Shown piece by piece: positions 17,867 to 26,202 of a DNA stretch of 32,233 nucleotides; position 1 is the stretch's first letter; the number at the start of each line of letters is the position of its first letter. The notes beneath the pieces are model-generated. The model saw only the letters and a list, made by a program, of their open reading frames with translations, did no database searches and had not been told where the DNA came from. The stretch comes from Kutzneria sp. 744 (GTDB lineage Bacteria; Actinomycetota; Actinomycetes; Mycobacteriales; Pseudonocardiaceae): contig NZ_KK037166.1 of NCBI RefSeq assembly GCF_000568255.1, positions 3,925,266 through 3,957,498 on the forward strand, given 5' to 3'. The translations under genes and the position numbers were made by a program.

Positions 17867-19163
17867 GCTGGTTGTACGGGGAGTCCGGTCGCACGCTGAT
17901 CCGCTCCCCGACCAGCGTCCGGGCCTGTGCGGTGCAGCCCGCACGAATGGCGGCCTCGACCAGCGTGCGCTGCATGACGTCGCGCTGGGCGTGGCTGCCG
18001 CCGAACTCATGGACGTAGCGGCGGATGGGCCAGAGCAGGTCGACCGCCTCGGCGTAGCGGCCGCGGCCGAATGCGAGCAGTGCTTCACATATGGGCAGGC
18101 CGACGCGCGCGGTCGTGGCGACGTTGGTCTCGGGCCCGGCTTCGGCGACGTAGCGGCGGCGGTCGGCTACGAGGTCTGCGGCCAAGTTGTCCTCGCCGGC
18201 TCCGACGTAGGACATGACGGCATGCATGTCGTTGAACGCGTTGAACGGGACCGTCATGCGCGGCGGCCACGTCGCGGCGAGTTTGGCCCAACGGTCGCCG
18301 ACCGCCTCGCCGAGCAGGTGCAGCCGCCACATCAGGCTCGCGGCGTTGACGGCCTCGGTGATGGTCGACTCCTCGGTCGGCGCGAGCCGCTCGTCGTAGA
18401 GGTCGAGTGCCTCGCGGTAGCGGCCGGCTTCCAGCAGGAACAGGCAGTAATGCCACCAGATGTGCACGCGAAGCAGGTTGCCCTGATCCCAGTCGGGCCG
18501 GCGGCGGTCGAGCATGGCGATGCCGTCGTTGTAGGTGGCCCGCATCTCGTGGGTGTGACCGACGGCGTGCACGCTCCAGACGTCGGCGGCGTCGAGCTCC
18601 ATCGACCGCAGGCCCGTCTGCTCGGCCAGCTCCCAGTGGCCGCATTCCTCCAGGCCGAAGGCGTACATGCCGAGCAGGTTGGCGTAGTGCGGATCCGCCG
18701 TGCTCCAGGCGGGCAACGCGCCGCCGATGCGATCACGGAGCGACGTGGCGTTGCCGGTGAGGAAGTCGATCTGGTGACCGACGGCCAGCGCCAGGGCGTC
18801 GCGGGGCTGTTCGGCCACCAGGTCGGCGAGCAGTGCGCCGGCGGCGTGGAGGTCTCCGTCGAGAAGCCGGGCCGCGGCTTCGACATGGAGGCGTTCGCCG
18901 ACGGTGAGGTCGCCAACGTGCTGCCGGAACTCGGCGAACTTCGCCGCGATCGGCGGCACGTACTGCGGATCGGTGCTCAGCACGGCCAGGTACACCCGCA
19001 TGGCGTTGGCCGTGGGCTGCAGCGGGTCCTCGGTGACCACACGCTCAGATCGTTCGCCGACGTCGAGGCGGAAGTGCAGCAGCGAGTCGACGGCTCCGTC
19101 CAGCTCCTCGACCGCCGCCGCAGTTGCCGCGTGCACCGAAATTCCGTGCTGATCCTGGCGCAT
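17838..19163 (-). CDS. Tetratricopeptide repeat protein 38-like protein
   Basis: A 441-residue helical-repeat protein resembling TTC38. Signatures are DQHGISVHAATAAAVEELDG at the N-terminus, ADPHYANLLGMYAFGLEECG, VHAVGHTHEMRATYNDGIAM and VHIWWHYCLFLLEAGRYREA. The conserved H-x-x-x-H (VHAVGHTHE) and WWH residues suggest a conserved site, but no activity is established. The ATG at 19163 directly abuts GGAGGA, too close for a normal ribosome site, while TATTGT 7 nt upstream fits a -10 for leaderless transcription. It is divergent from the 2H phosphoesterase with 18 bp between start codons. Confidence 0.88.
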   Translation of the reverse strand: MRQDQHGISVHAATAAAVEELDGAVDSLLHFRLDVGERSERVVTEDPLQPTANAMRVYLAVLSTDPQYVPPIAAKFAEFRQHVGDLTVGERLHVEAAARLLDGDLHAAGALLADLVAEQPRDALALAVGHQIDFLTGNATSLRDRIGGALPAWSTADPHYANLLGMYAFGLEECGHWELAEQTGLRSMELDAADVWSVHAVGHTHEMRATYNDGIAMLDRRRPDWDQGNLLRVHIWWHYCLFLLEAGRYREALDLYDERLAPTEESTITEAVNAASLMWRLHLLGEAVGDRWAKLAATWPPRMTVPFNAFNDMHAVMSYVGAGEDNLAADLVADRRRYVAEAGPETNVATTARVGLPICEALLAFGRGRYAEAVDLLWPIRRYVHEFGGSHAQRDVMQRTLVEAAIRAGCTAQARTLVGERISVRPDSPYNQLKMRQLDGS

Positions 19164-19181
19164 TCCTCCGACAATACGGCT

Positions 19182-19712
19182 ATGACCTTGCCACTCGGCG
19201 TCACCGGCGTGATCATCCCCGTGCTGGCGGCGGAGCCGCTCCTGGATCGACCGGGCGTCCCGCCACGCGTCGTCGAGGCCCATGTGACCGTGCTGTTCCC
19301 GTGGGTGCCGATGGACCGGTTGACCGATGAGGACGAGCTTGCCCTGGCCGCGATTTTCGCCGACGCACCGCCGATCGACGTCCGGCTGGCTGAGTTCCGC
19401 CGCTTCCCGACGGTCCTGTATCTGCGGCCCGAACCGGAGGAACCGTTCCGCGAGCTCACCCGTCGAGTGGCCGCGCGCTGGCCGGACCACCCGCCCTACG
19501 GCGGCGAATTCGGCGACGACATCCAGCCCCACCTCACTGTCGCGATGGACGTCTCCGACGAAATCCAGAACTTCGTCGAAAACGAGCTTTCCGTCGAACT
19601 TCCCCTCCGCGACCGTCTGACCGAGGCGTGGCTGGTCTACTCCGACGGCGAGCGGTGGCTGCGTCGGGCGACGTTCCCGTTCGGCCCGGCACTGCGGCCG
19701 GAGGGCGACTGA
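19182..19712 (+). CDS. 2'-5' RNA ligase superfamily (2H phosphoesterase-like) protein
   Basis: A 176-residue protein with the two H-x-T motifs that define 2H phosphoesterases: EAHVTVLFPW (H34-T36) and IQPHLTVAMD (H117-T119), at the expected spacing. Family members hydrolyse or ligate 2',5' or cyclic phosphodiester bonds in RNA or nucleotides; the target is unknown here. The stretch 19555-19610 contains repeat-like words (AGAACTTCGTCGAAA, GTCGAACTTCCCC) similar to the 19-bp array core. The ATG at 19182 has no ribosome site and is likely leaderless (GACAAT as -10). Confidence 0.87.
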   Translation: MTLPLGVTGVIIPVLAAEPLLDRPGVPPRVVEAHVTVLFPWVPMDRLTDEDELALAAIFADAPPIDVRLAEFRRFPTVLYLRPEPEEPFRELTRRVAARWPDHPPYGGEFGDDIQPHLTVAMDVSDEIQNFVENELSVELPLRDRLTEAWLVYSDGERWLRRATFPFGPALRPEGD

Positions 19713-19736
19713 TCACTGACTGCTCGGGGTGAGGCT

Positions 19737-20693
19737 TCAGAGCAGGCCGAGTTGGGCGGCGCGGACGCCGGCTTGGAAACGGCTGCGCGCGTCGAGGCTG
19801 AGCATGGCGGCGGCCATGTCGTTGCGCACCGTTCGGACGCTGACGCCGACCTGGCGGGCGATGGCGTCGTCGGTGAGGCCGTCGGCGAGCAGGCGGAGGA
19901 CCTTGTGATGACGGGGCGTCTCGTCGGGCAGGTGAGGGCGGCGAGGACCGGGGCCGCTGTTGGCCCAGAGCTGGTCGGCGAGCACGCAGAGCGGTGTGAC
20001 AGACGAGGTGGCCCGGTTGACGACGGCACGGTCGCCGGTGATGACCATGGCGACCGAACGGTCGACGAGCAGCATTGTGGTCGGCAGGATCGGGACGATC
20101 CGGGGTGCGGCGCCCCGGGTGCGCAGCCAGGTGGCGTGCGCGGCGACGGCCGGCGTGCGAATCAGCTCGCTGCGCCAAACCAGCCGGAGTTGAGCACCGC
20201 GACGGAGCACGGCCTCGGCGACCGGGGTGGCGAACTCGAACGAGCCGGTTCGGTGCTCCCCGCTGAGGATCACGACTTCCCGGCGGGCGTTGGCGACGAG
20301 GTGTTCGGCGAACGAGTTCATCTCGTCCAGGCCATAGAGGTGATCGGGACCGGGCGGCTCGTGACGGGCGATGAGCTGGGCGATGGACAAGGCCTGCGGT
20401 CGCGAGTCGCCGGCGCTGAGGCCCCACACCCGACTCGCCGCCAGCACGGGCAGTGCGAGGGCCGGGTCGACGGCACGGACAGCGCCGCTCTCTTCTGCGG
20501 AGGCGACCATCAGCCCATCAGCTCGCAGGCGATCGAGCGCGGCGGCGACGCGACCGTCGGGATGCGGGCGAACGGCGGCATCGGGGTGGCCGAGATCGAT
20601 GTGGCGGTTCAGATCGGCGAGGCGCCAGCGGACGCGGGTGAGTGCCGTCAGATAGACGGTCTCGGCGACGGAGTCGAGCCCCAAGCCGCTCAC
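19737..20693 (-). CDS. LuxR-type HTH regulator with TrmB-like N-terminus
   Basis: A 318-residue DNA-binding protein. The N-terminal ~90 residues look like a TrmB-type winged helix (SVAETVYLTALTRVRWRLAD), the middle (about 110-235) is a PLD-like or TrmB-like effector region (NARREVVILSGEHRTGSFEF; LLVDRSVAMVITGDRAVV), and the end is a LuxR HTH (LADGLTDDAIARQVGVSVRT VRNDM). The architecture is common in actinomycetes with unknown targets. GTG at 20693 is chosen because GGAGGT lies 6 nt upstream. It converges with the 2H gene, leaving 24 bp. Confidence 0.88.
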   Translation of the reverse strand: MSGLGLDSVAETVYLTALTRVRWRLADLNRHIDLGHPDAAVRPHPDGRVAAALDRLRADGLMVASAEESGAVRAVDPALALPVLAASRVWGLSAGDSRPQALSIAQLIARHEPPGPDHLYGLDEMNSFAEHLVANARREVVILSGEHRTGSFEFATPVAEAVLRRGAQLRLVWRSELIRTPAVAAHATWLRTRGAAPRIVPILPTTMLLVDRSVAMVITGDRAVVNRATSSVTPLCVLADQLWANSGPGPRRPHLPDETPRHHKVLRLLADGLTDDAIARQVGVSVRTVRNDMAAAMLSLDARSRFQAGVRAAQLGLL

Positions 20694-20832
20694 GAGCACA
20701 CCTCCAGGGCGGATGACCACTGCTGAGTCACACCGAATGCTGCCGGTGTCGGCTGACGTACCGCTTGTCCGACGCTTGTCCGGCGCGGCCCGGGCGGTGG
20801 CGAACGGGTCATCCCTCTAGGCCGTGCTACGC

Positions 20833-22461
20833 CTAGGCCTCACTGACCAGGGACACGGCACCGGCGCAGACGGCGCAGACCAGGGCGAAGATGAGCGGCT
20901 CCATGGTGCCGGCGTTGGCCCGGTCGAGCATGGCCCAGAGCAGCACGAGGGCGTTGGACGACGCGAGCAGCACGCAGGCGAGCCCGACAACCGGCCGGCG
21001 CAACGGCAGGGTCAAGACCGCGAACCGATAGCCGGACGGAACCCGGAACAGCTCGACGAAGGCCAGGACCACGACGACGCACGGGATGGCGAAGCCGAGC
21101 CAGGCGAGCACCGGGGTTGGCTTCGGCAGGCCGGCGACCATCAGGAACATGCCGGCGATCACCACGGCCATGGACAGCTGTCGGACGGCACGCCAAGCCA
21201 GCTTCTCCGCCAACGGCGACCGACCGGCTCCCGAAGGCCCACCGACACCGTGGGAGCGGCCGGTCTCGACGAATCGGTCTCGACTTGGGGACCGATCAGC
21301 TGCCGGACGATCGACTCGCGGGGATCGGTCACCGCGAGAGTGGTCGACGGTCAGGCTGCCGTCGACTGCGGACCGGCGGCTGGGCGAAGTTCGACCGCCG
21401 TCTGACGTGCGGTCGTCGCCGGAAGGTCGACCGTATGCTGAAGTTCGACGAAAAGCGGAAGTTCGGCCGCGAGCGGGCCGGCCATCGGAGAGGCGGTCGC
21501 CCAACGCGGACGGGCCGTCGACGTCGTTGGCCGCAGGACGGGCTCCAGCAAGACGGCTGCCGAAGAGGCGGTTGATCGCAGACCGGTAGCTGGCAGGGTG
21601 GTCGACGGCCTGATGGTCGAAGGTGCGCTGGTCGGCAGCCCGATGATCGGCGGCCCGGTGGTCGACGAAGCCGTGGTCGACGGCAGAGCGGTGGGCGGTG
21701 CGACGGGGTTGCCACTCGTCGGACGAGACTGAGGAGTTCGTCCACGGACGTGTCGAGCGGTGGGCGAAGGGAAGACCACCGGAAACCGAGGGTGGGTCGA
21801 CATCGCGAAGTGCGGCGAACTCCTCGCCTTCGACGAACTTCTGATTGTCGACGAACTTCTCGTTTTCGGCGAAGTTCTGCAGTCCGGCGGAGCGAGGGGT
21901 GGCCTGACGGAGCCGGGCCAGTTCGGCGCGAACGCGAGGATCGCCCGGTCTGCGACGCATGGCGGTGCGGTAGGCGTGCTCGGCGGTGGCGAGATCGCCG
22001 GTGCGGCGGGCGGCGTCGCCGAGGATGAGATACGGCCGGACATGATCGGGCTGGTAGCGGACGGCCTGGGCGGCGGCGTCGACGGCGTCGGGCCAACTGC
22101 CCGCGGCGCCGAACGCCTCGGCGAGGGCGATGCGGCACCGCCAGTCGGAGGGCGCCGAGCGCACAGCCTGACGAGCGGCGGAGACGGCCTCCTCATGACG
22201 GCCGAGACGACTCAAAGCCTTGCTGGCGAGACGGTGGGCCCACGCCCTGTCCCCACCGAGCGGTATCGCGCGGCGCGCGGCGGCAAGGGCGGCGGTGGCG
22301 TCGCCGCGGTCAAGCAGTGCGGCGGCAAGCCGGCACCAGACCTCGGCGCTGTCGGGATGGGAGCTGGCGATACCGCGCAGCAGGGCAACGGCTTTGCGTC
22401 GCCGGCCGGAGGCACTCAACTTGGCTGCTCGATCGAGTACGTCTCCGAGCGGTTCGACCAT
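20833..22461 (-). CDS. TPR protein with low-complexity repeat linker and C-terminal membrane domain
   Basis: A 542-residue protein in three parts. Residues 1-190 are TPR helices (RRRKAVALLRGIASSHPDSA; YLILGDAARRTGDLATAEHA). Residues about 190-420 are low-complexity. They begin with hexapeptides from four exact 18-bp units (FAENEK, FVDNQK, FVEGEE), continue with pentapeptides of DHxxx type (DHRAA, DHQAV; eight 15-bp units), then Arg/Ser/Asp-rich sequence. Residues about 425-542 contain roughly four transmembrane segments (MAVVIAGMFLMVAGL, FAIPCVVVVLAFVELF, GLACVLLASSNALVLLWAM, LIFALVCAVCAGAVSLV). ATG at 22461 has GGAGG 9 nt upstream. It is probably anchored with the TPR part in the cytoplasm. 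The function is unknown. Confidence 0.82.
   Translation of the reverse strand: MVEPLGDVLDRAAKLSASGRRRKAVALLRGIASSHPDSAEVWCRLAAALLDRGDATAALAAARRAIPLGGDRAWAHRLASKALSRLGRHEEAVSAARQAVRSAPSDWRCRIALAEAFGAAGSWPDAVDAAAQAVRYQPDHVRPYLILGDAARRTGDLATAEHAYRTAMRRRPGDPRVRAELARLRQATPRSAGLQNFAENEKFVDNQKFVEGEEFAALRDVDPPSVSGGLPFAHRSTRPWTNSSVSSDEWQPRRTAHRSAVDHGFVDHRAADHRAADQRTFDHQAVDHPASYRSAINRLFGSRLAGARPAANDVDGPSALGDRLSDGRPARGRTSAFRRTSAYGRPSGDDRTSDGGRTSPSRRSAVDGSLTVDHSRGDRSPRVDRPAADRSPSRDRFVETGRSHGVGGPSGAGRSPLAEKLAWRAVRQLSMAVVIAGMFLMVAGLPKPTPVLAWLGFAIPCVVVVLAFVELFRVPSGYRFAVLTLPLRRPVVGLACVLLASSNALVLLWAMLDRANAGTMEPLIFALVCAVCAGAVSLVSEA
21585..21704. repeat. Eight 15-bp tandem units encoding DHxxx pentapeptides
   Basis: Units start at 21585, 21600, 21615, 21630, 21645, 21660, 21675 and 21690, with a + strand consensus GGTCGACGGC plus five variable bases. 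The 15-bp period keeps the minus-strand frame of the TPR/membrane gene and gives DHGFV, DHRAA, DHRAA, DQRTF, DHQAV-type peptides. Confidence 0.8.
21813..21884. repeat. Four exact 18-bp units sharing the 19-bp array core, inside the TPR gene
   Basis: Units begin at 21813, 21831, 21849 and 21867, each opening with CGRCGAASTYCT. The middle two open with CGACGAACTTCT, identical over 12 bases to units of the intergenic array near 8103 and 8141. The coding copy has an 18-bp rather than 19-bp period and so stays in frame. Confidence 0.85.
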
Positions 22462-22758
22462 CGCTTGTGTCCTCCCACCAGCCGGACCAGGCAACTCGGG
22501 CAAGTCTGGCAGTGGCCGACACGGAACAAGGGGACCGTCTTATACCGGCGTGTCGCAGAGGTGAACACCGCTGGACGGCCCAACTAGTCGAGGTCAGCTC
22601 ACGAGGCTGGGCCACGTAACTGCGCGACATCGATGCCCGGCGACGTTCGGGTACGGAACAGGCTTTGACCAGGTCAGCGAGGATGCGAAAGGGCGGAGGT
22701 ACATAGGGAGACCGGGCAGCCGGGCCGCGTCGTGAAGGTCCGCGGCGAGCGGGGCGAC

Positions 22759-23169
22759 ATGAACTGGCTGTGCCACGAGCCCACAGAGCGGATGGGCGCG
22801 GCGATGGACGTCGCCAGCGTCCGAGGGCAACTGGTGGTGACGACGCCGTCGGAGCGTCGTCAGCAGACACCACTGGGCCGGACAATCGGCTCGGACTCGA
22901 CGAAACGACCACGGCTTCCGTCCCGGACCGGACGGAGCAGCAGGAACTGATCGTCCGGAGACCTGATCCGAGCGACCGTCGCGTGCGTATCCCGAGCTGA
23001 CAGAGAAGGGTCGCCAGGTCCAGGCGGCGGTCCGGCTCGAACTGGAACTGGTCGAACGGGCCGTGCTCGACGCGTTGAGCACGGAGGAAGAGCGGCGCTG
23101 CGGCGCGTGCTGCTGCGGTTGGCGGTGCCCGACGAGGGCGGCGGCGGCCCGGACGGCCCACGGGTGTAG
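22759..23169 (+). pseudogene. Decayed MarR-family regulator
   Basis: Pieces of a MarR winged-helix protein appear in order in changing frames. From ATG 22759: LCHEPTERMGAAMDVASVRG (frame 1). Around 22890-23000: LGLDETTTASVPDRTEQQEL then IVRRPDPSDRRVRIP (frame 0), the recognition helix and wing. From 22994: ELTEKGRQVQAAVRLELELV ERAVLDALSTEE (frame 2). From about 23096 to TAG 23167-23169: LRRVLLRLAVPDEG (frame 1). At least three indels are needed. The 297 bp upstream of it (22462-22758) hold no gene I can support. Confidence 0.65.
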
Positions 23170-23405
23170 CGATCATCACGTCTGAAAGTGGTCACAACAG
23201 GGGCAAGGCCGTTCCCCTTTTCAGGTCATATCCCCACACTTTCGTACGGTGAATGACGAAACCGCTGGACCGCCACCCGGATGAGTGACAGATTGAGCGG
23301 GCAACTCCGCCTGGGGGCGACATTGAGTGAACGTGGACAAGTTCTCCAGAGGACTCCGCCACTGTTGACTCAGGACGAGTGTCGGGAAGCCGAGGGGTGA
23401 ACACG

Positions 23406-23831
23406 ATGCGTAACGACCACATGACGCTCCGCTCGATGGCGGTGCTGGACCTGTTGGTGCCCGATGCACCGTCGGTCCCCGTCGAGGTCGAACTCCGCTA
23501 CGACACCCGCGACCCGTACGCAGTGACAGCGGCGTTCCGCTCCGGCCCGTCCGGCTGGGTGGAGTGGTGCTTCGCCCGTGACCTGCTCGCCGACGGCCTG
23601 ATCGCGGAGGCCGGCTCCGGTGACGTCCGCATCCGCCCGGCGGTCGACGACATCGAGCTCGTGATGCTGGTCGTCAGCTCGCCCGCCGGTCTGGCCATGT
23701 TCGAGGCGTCCGCGCAGGAGCTGGCCGACTTCCTCGACCGCACCTACGATCTCGTGCTGCCCGGCACCGAGGGCAGCTGGGTCAGCGTCGACGACGCGCT
23801 CACCACCCTGATGCCCTACGACCTGAGCTGA
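23406..23831 (+). CDS. SsgA-family sporulation/cell-division regulator
   Basis: A 141-residue SsgA/SsgB-like protein, a family confined to morphologically complex actinomycetes that positions FtsZ or the cell-wall machinery. Typical features are VEVELRYDTRDPYAVTAAFR, GWVEWCFARDLLADGL, GDVRIRPAVDD and ALFEA-like MFEASAQELADFLDRTYDLV. The ATG at 23406 has GAGGGG 8 nt upstream. It sits alone between a dead marR and an MFS gene. The 236-bp upstream region has no clear promoter to my eye. Confidence 0.93.
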   Translation: MRNDHMTLRSMAVLDLLVPDAPSVPVEVELRYDTRDPYAVTAAFRSGPSGWVEWCFARDLLADGLIAEAGSGDVRIRPAVDDIELVMLVVSSPAGLAMFEASAQELADFLDRTYDLVLPGTEGSWVSVDDALTTLMPYDLS

Positions 23832-23898
23832 GGCTCGGCCCACCCCGCAGCGCGGATCACCCTCGGCGAAGGAACAACCCCCGAGCCACCCCTGTTGG

Positions 23899-23925
23899 AA
23901 TGTTTCGTTGTCGCATGCAAACATT
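23899..23925. promoter_or_regulatory. Inverted repeat upstream of the MFS exporter, candidate repressor site
   Basis: AATGTTT (23899-23905) and AAACATT (23919-23925) are exact reverse complements separated by 13 bp. They overlap a possible promoter (TTGGAA at 23895-23900, CAAACA at 23918-23923) just before the AGGGAG ribosome site and GTG 23944. TetR-type repressors commonly guard such exporters, but none is adjacent. Confidence 0.5.
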
Positions 23926-23943
23926 TCGTGAGGGAGTCGAGCG

Positions 23944-25725
23944 GTGGGGTTACGCCAGCTGAGCCCGAAGGTTGTCGTCAGCGTCGTCTTCGTCGCGGCG
24001 CTCTTCCTCAACATCCTCGACACGACCATCGTCAACGTCGCGCTGCCGACGATCGCCGCCCAGTTCCACGTGACCGCCGCCGACGCGGGCGCGGTTGTCG
24101 TCGGCTACCTGCTCAGCCTCGCCCTGGTGATCCCGGCGTCGGGCTGGCTGGGCGACCGGTTCGGCACCAAGCGGGTGTTCCTGATCGCCCTGGCCGTCTT
24201 CACGCTGGCGTCGGCGCTGTGTGGCGTGGCCCAGTCGCTCCCCGAACTGGTCGCGTTCCGGCTGCTCCAGGGCCTCGGCGGCGGCATGCTCGCGCCGATC
24301 GGCCTGGCCATGCTGTACCGGGAGTTCCCGCTGGCCGAGCGCATGCGGGTGAACCGCGTGCTGATTCTGCCGACGGCGGTCGCGCCGGCGATGGGACCCG
24401 TGTTGGGTGGCCTGCTCGTGGACACGCTGTCGTGGCGCTGGGTGTTCTACGTCAACCTGCCGGTCGGCGTGCTGGCCTTCCTGTTCGGGCTGTTCCTGCT
24501 GCGTGAGCACCGCGAGCCGGGCGCCGGGCGGTTCGACGTCGCCGGTTTTGTGCTGTCCGGCGTCGGCTTCGCGCTGCTGATGTACGCACTCACGGAGGGC
24601 GCCACGCTGGGCTGGGGCGCGCCGCAGATTCTGATCACGGGCGTGCTCGGCGCCGCCCTGCTGGCCGCGACCGTGATTGTCGAACTGCGGGTGCCGGAGC
24701 CGATGTTGGACCTACGACTGTTCGGCGACCGACTGTTCCGGAGCATCAATATCGTCCAGCTGATGTCGACGGCCGGCTTTCTCGGCACGCTGTTCGTGTT
24801 CCCGCTGCTCTATCAGTCCGGACTCGGCGTCTCGGCGTGGCAGACCGGGCTGACGACGTTCCCGGAGGCCGTCGGCGTGCTGGTCGGCACGCAGATCGCC
24901 AGTCGGGTGTACTCGACGCTGGGCCCCCGGCTGCACATCGTGCTGGGTGTGGTGAACGCGGCGGTCGGAATGATGCTGATGACGCTGGTCGGGGCGGCCA
25001 CGCCGCAGTGGGCGGTCATGTTGATCATGTTCTACCTGGGACTGGGCATGTCCAACAACTTCAACCCGGCGCAGACCGCCGCGTTCGCGCAGGTGCCGCC
25101 GGCCAAGACGGGGCGGGCGTCCACGCTGTACAACTCCGGCCGGCAGGCTGGGTCGGCGATCGGTGTGGCGGTGCTGGGCAGCGTGCTTGCCGCGTTCAGC
25201 AGCGGCGGGGCTTCGGGTGGGACAGGCCACCTGCTCGGCTATCACGTGGCGTTCGCGGTGGCGGCCGGACTGATGATCGCGTCCGGGGTGGCGGCGCTTC
25301 TGATCAAGGACGGCGACGCGGCGGCGACCGTGACCCGATCGGAACGGGTTGCGGCCGTCGAAGCGGCGGACGTTGCTGCGGCGGCGAGCGGCGCGACGGC
25401 GAACTTCGACGACATCGAGAAGTTCGGCGGTGCGGAGAAGTTCGGCGAAGTGGAGAAGTTCGACAACGCGGACAAGTCCGGCGAAGCGGAGAAGGTCCAC
25501 GAGATGCAGAAGTTCGTCGAACTCGAGAAGTTCGACGACGGGCAGATGTTCGACGACGGAGAGAAGTTCGGCCGCACGGGCAAGTTGGACGACATCCAGA
25601 AGTTCGACGTCATGGACAAGTTCGACGACATGGAGAAGTCGGGCGAAGTTGCGGGGGCCGGTGAAGTGGTGGGAGTGGGCGACGTCGTGAGGCCTGCGGC
25701 CTCGCGGAAGTCGCCGACGCGGTGA
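23944..25725 (+). CDS. DHA2-type MFS drug transporter with hexapeptide-repeat cytoplasmic tail
   Basis: A 593-residue proton-coupled exporter of the EmrB/QacA type. Residues 1-460 carry the hydrophobic helices with the marker motifs LDTTIVNVALPTIAAQFHVT, GWLGDRFGTKRVFLIAL (motif A), RLLQGLGGGMLAPIG and ILPTAVAPAMGPVLGG (motif C region). After an Ala-rich stretch, residues 489-584 are sixteen hexapeptides (DDIEKF, GGAEKF, GEVEKF, VELEKF, DDIQKF ...) of charged, EKF-centred type, then a short ASRKSPTR end. The tail is unusual for the family. The repeat continues in other frames after the stop, so the present C-terminus may be a truncation. GTG 23944 has AGGGAG 7 nt upstream. Confidence 0.93.
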   Translation: MGLRQLSPKVVVSVVFVAALFLNILDTTIVNVALPTIAAQFHVTAADAGAVVVGYLLSLALVIPASGWLGDRFGTKRVFLIALAVFTLASALCGVAQSLPELVAFRLLQGLGGGMLAPIGLAMLYREFPLAERMRVNRVLILPTAVAPAMGPVLGGLLVDTLSWRWVFYVNLPVGVLAFLFGLFLLREHREPGAGRFDVAGFVLSGVGFALLMYALTEGATLGWGAPQILITGVLGAALLAATVIVELRVPEPMLDLRLFGDRLFRSINIVQLMSTAGFLGTLFVFPLLYQSGLGVSAWQTGLTTFPEAVGVLVGTQIASRVYSTLGPRLHIVLGVVNAAVGMMLMTLVGAATPQWAVMLIMFYLGLGMSNNFNPAQTAAFAQVPPAKTGRASTLYNSGRQAGSAIGVAVLGSVLAAFSSGGASGGTGHLLGYHVAFAVAAGLMIASGVAALLIKDGDAAATVTRSERVAAVEAADVAAAASGATANFDDIEKFGGAEKFGEVEKFDNADKSGEAEKVHEMQKFVELEKFDDGQMFDDGEKFGRTGKLDDIQKFDVMDKFDDMEKSGEVAGAGEVVGVGDVVRPAASRKSPTR

Positions 25726-25916
25726 AGGTCGGCGACATGGTCGAAGTCAACGACGTCCTGGAGGCCGGGGTGCGGTGAAGGCCGGCGGCGCGATAGAGGC
25801 CGGCGACACGGAAGTTCGACGACGTTGTGGAGGTCGACGACATCGTGGGAGTCGGAGCGGCGATGGAGGCGGCCCGATTGGCTCGCGTTGATGTGGATCG
25901 GGTCCGGCAGGCGTGA
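25408..25916 (+). repeat. 18-bp tandem repeat: 16 in-frame coding units, then frameshifted continuation
   Basis: From 25408 to 25695 sixteen 18-bp units encode x3-E/Q-K-F type hexapeptides in the transporter frame. After that frame's stop at 25723 the pattern goes on in other frames: EVADAV KVGDMV EVNDVL (from 25704 to a TGA at 25776), KAGGAI EAGDTE (from 25778), KFDDVV EVDDIV GVGAAM and on to TGA 25914-25916. This fits an originally longer tail cut by indels near 25704, 25777 and 25812. From 25917 to 26202 I see no gene or clear signal other than the ribosome site of the next gene. Confidence 0.85.
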
Positions 25917-26202
25917 CGATGGGTGGGCGAGAGTAGGCGGGATCACCCGAACGGGCGGGCGACGCTTCGGCCCTTCTGCCTAAAAGCGGTGGTCATGGGT
26001 GCGGGCGGGGGTGCCTGATCACCCTCCCAGGTGACAATCGGCGGCTCGGACGTGCGAGGCTAAGCGGCAGCACGGCGTGATCAACCACGGGGTAAGACGC
26101 GATCTGGCCGCGAAACCCGCGTCACGTCGTCGGCCGGGGTGCGTCACACCGCTGCGAGCGCCGCGATGTTGTCAGGCACCGAAGGGCTGGGAGGCGGAAG
26201 AC

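Noticed and set aside
22310-23179. 289-codon minus-strand frame between the TPR gene and ssgA-like gene
   Set aside because: It overlaps the start of the TPR gene and runs antisense to MarR remnants; Arg/Ser-rich composition and no motif.
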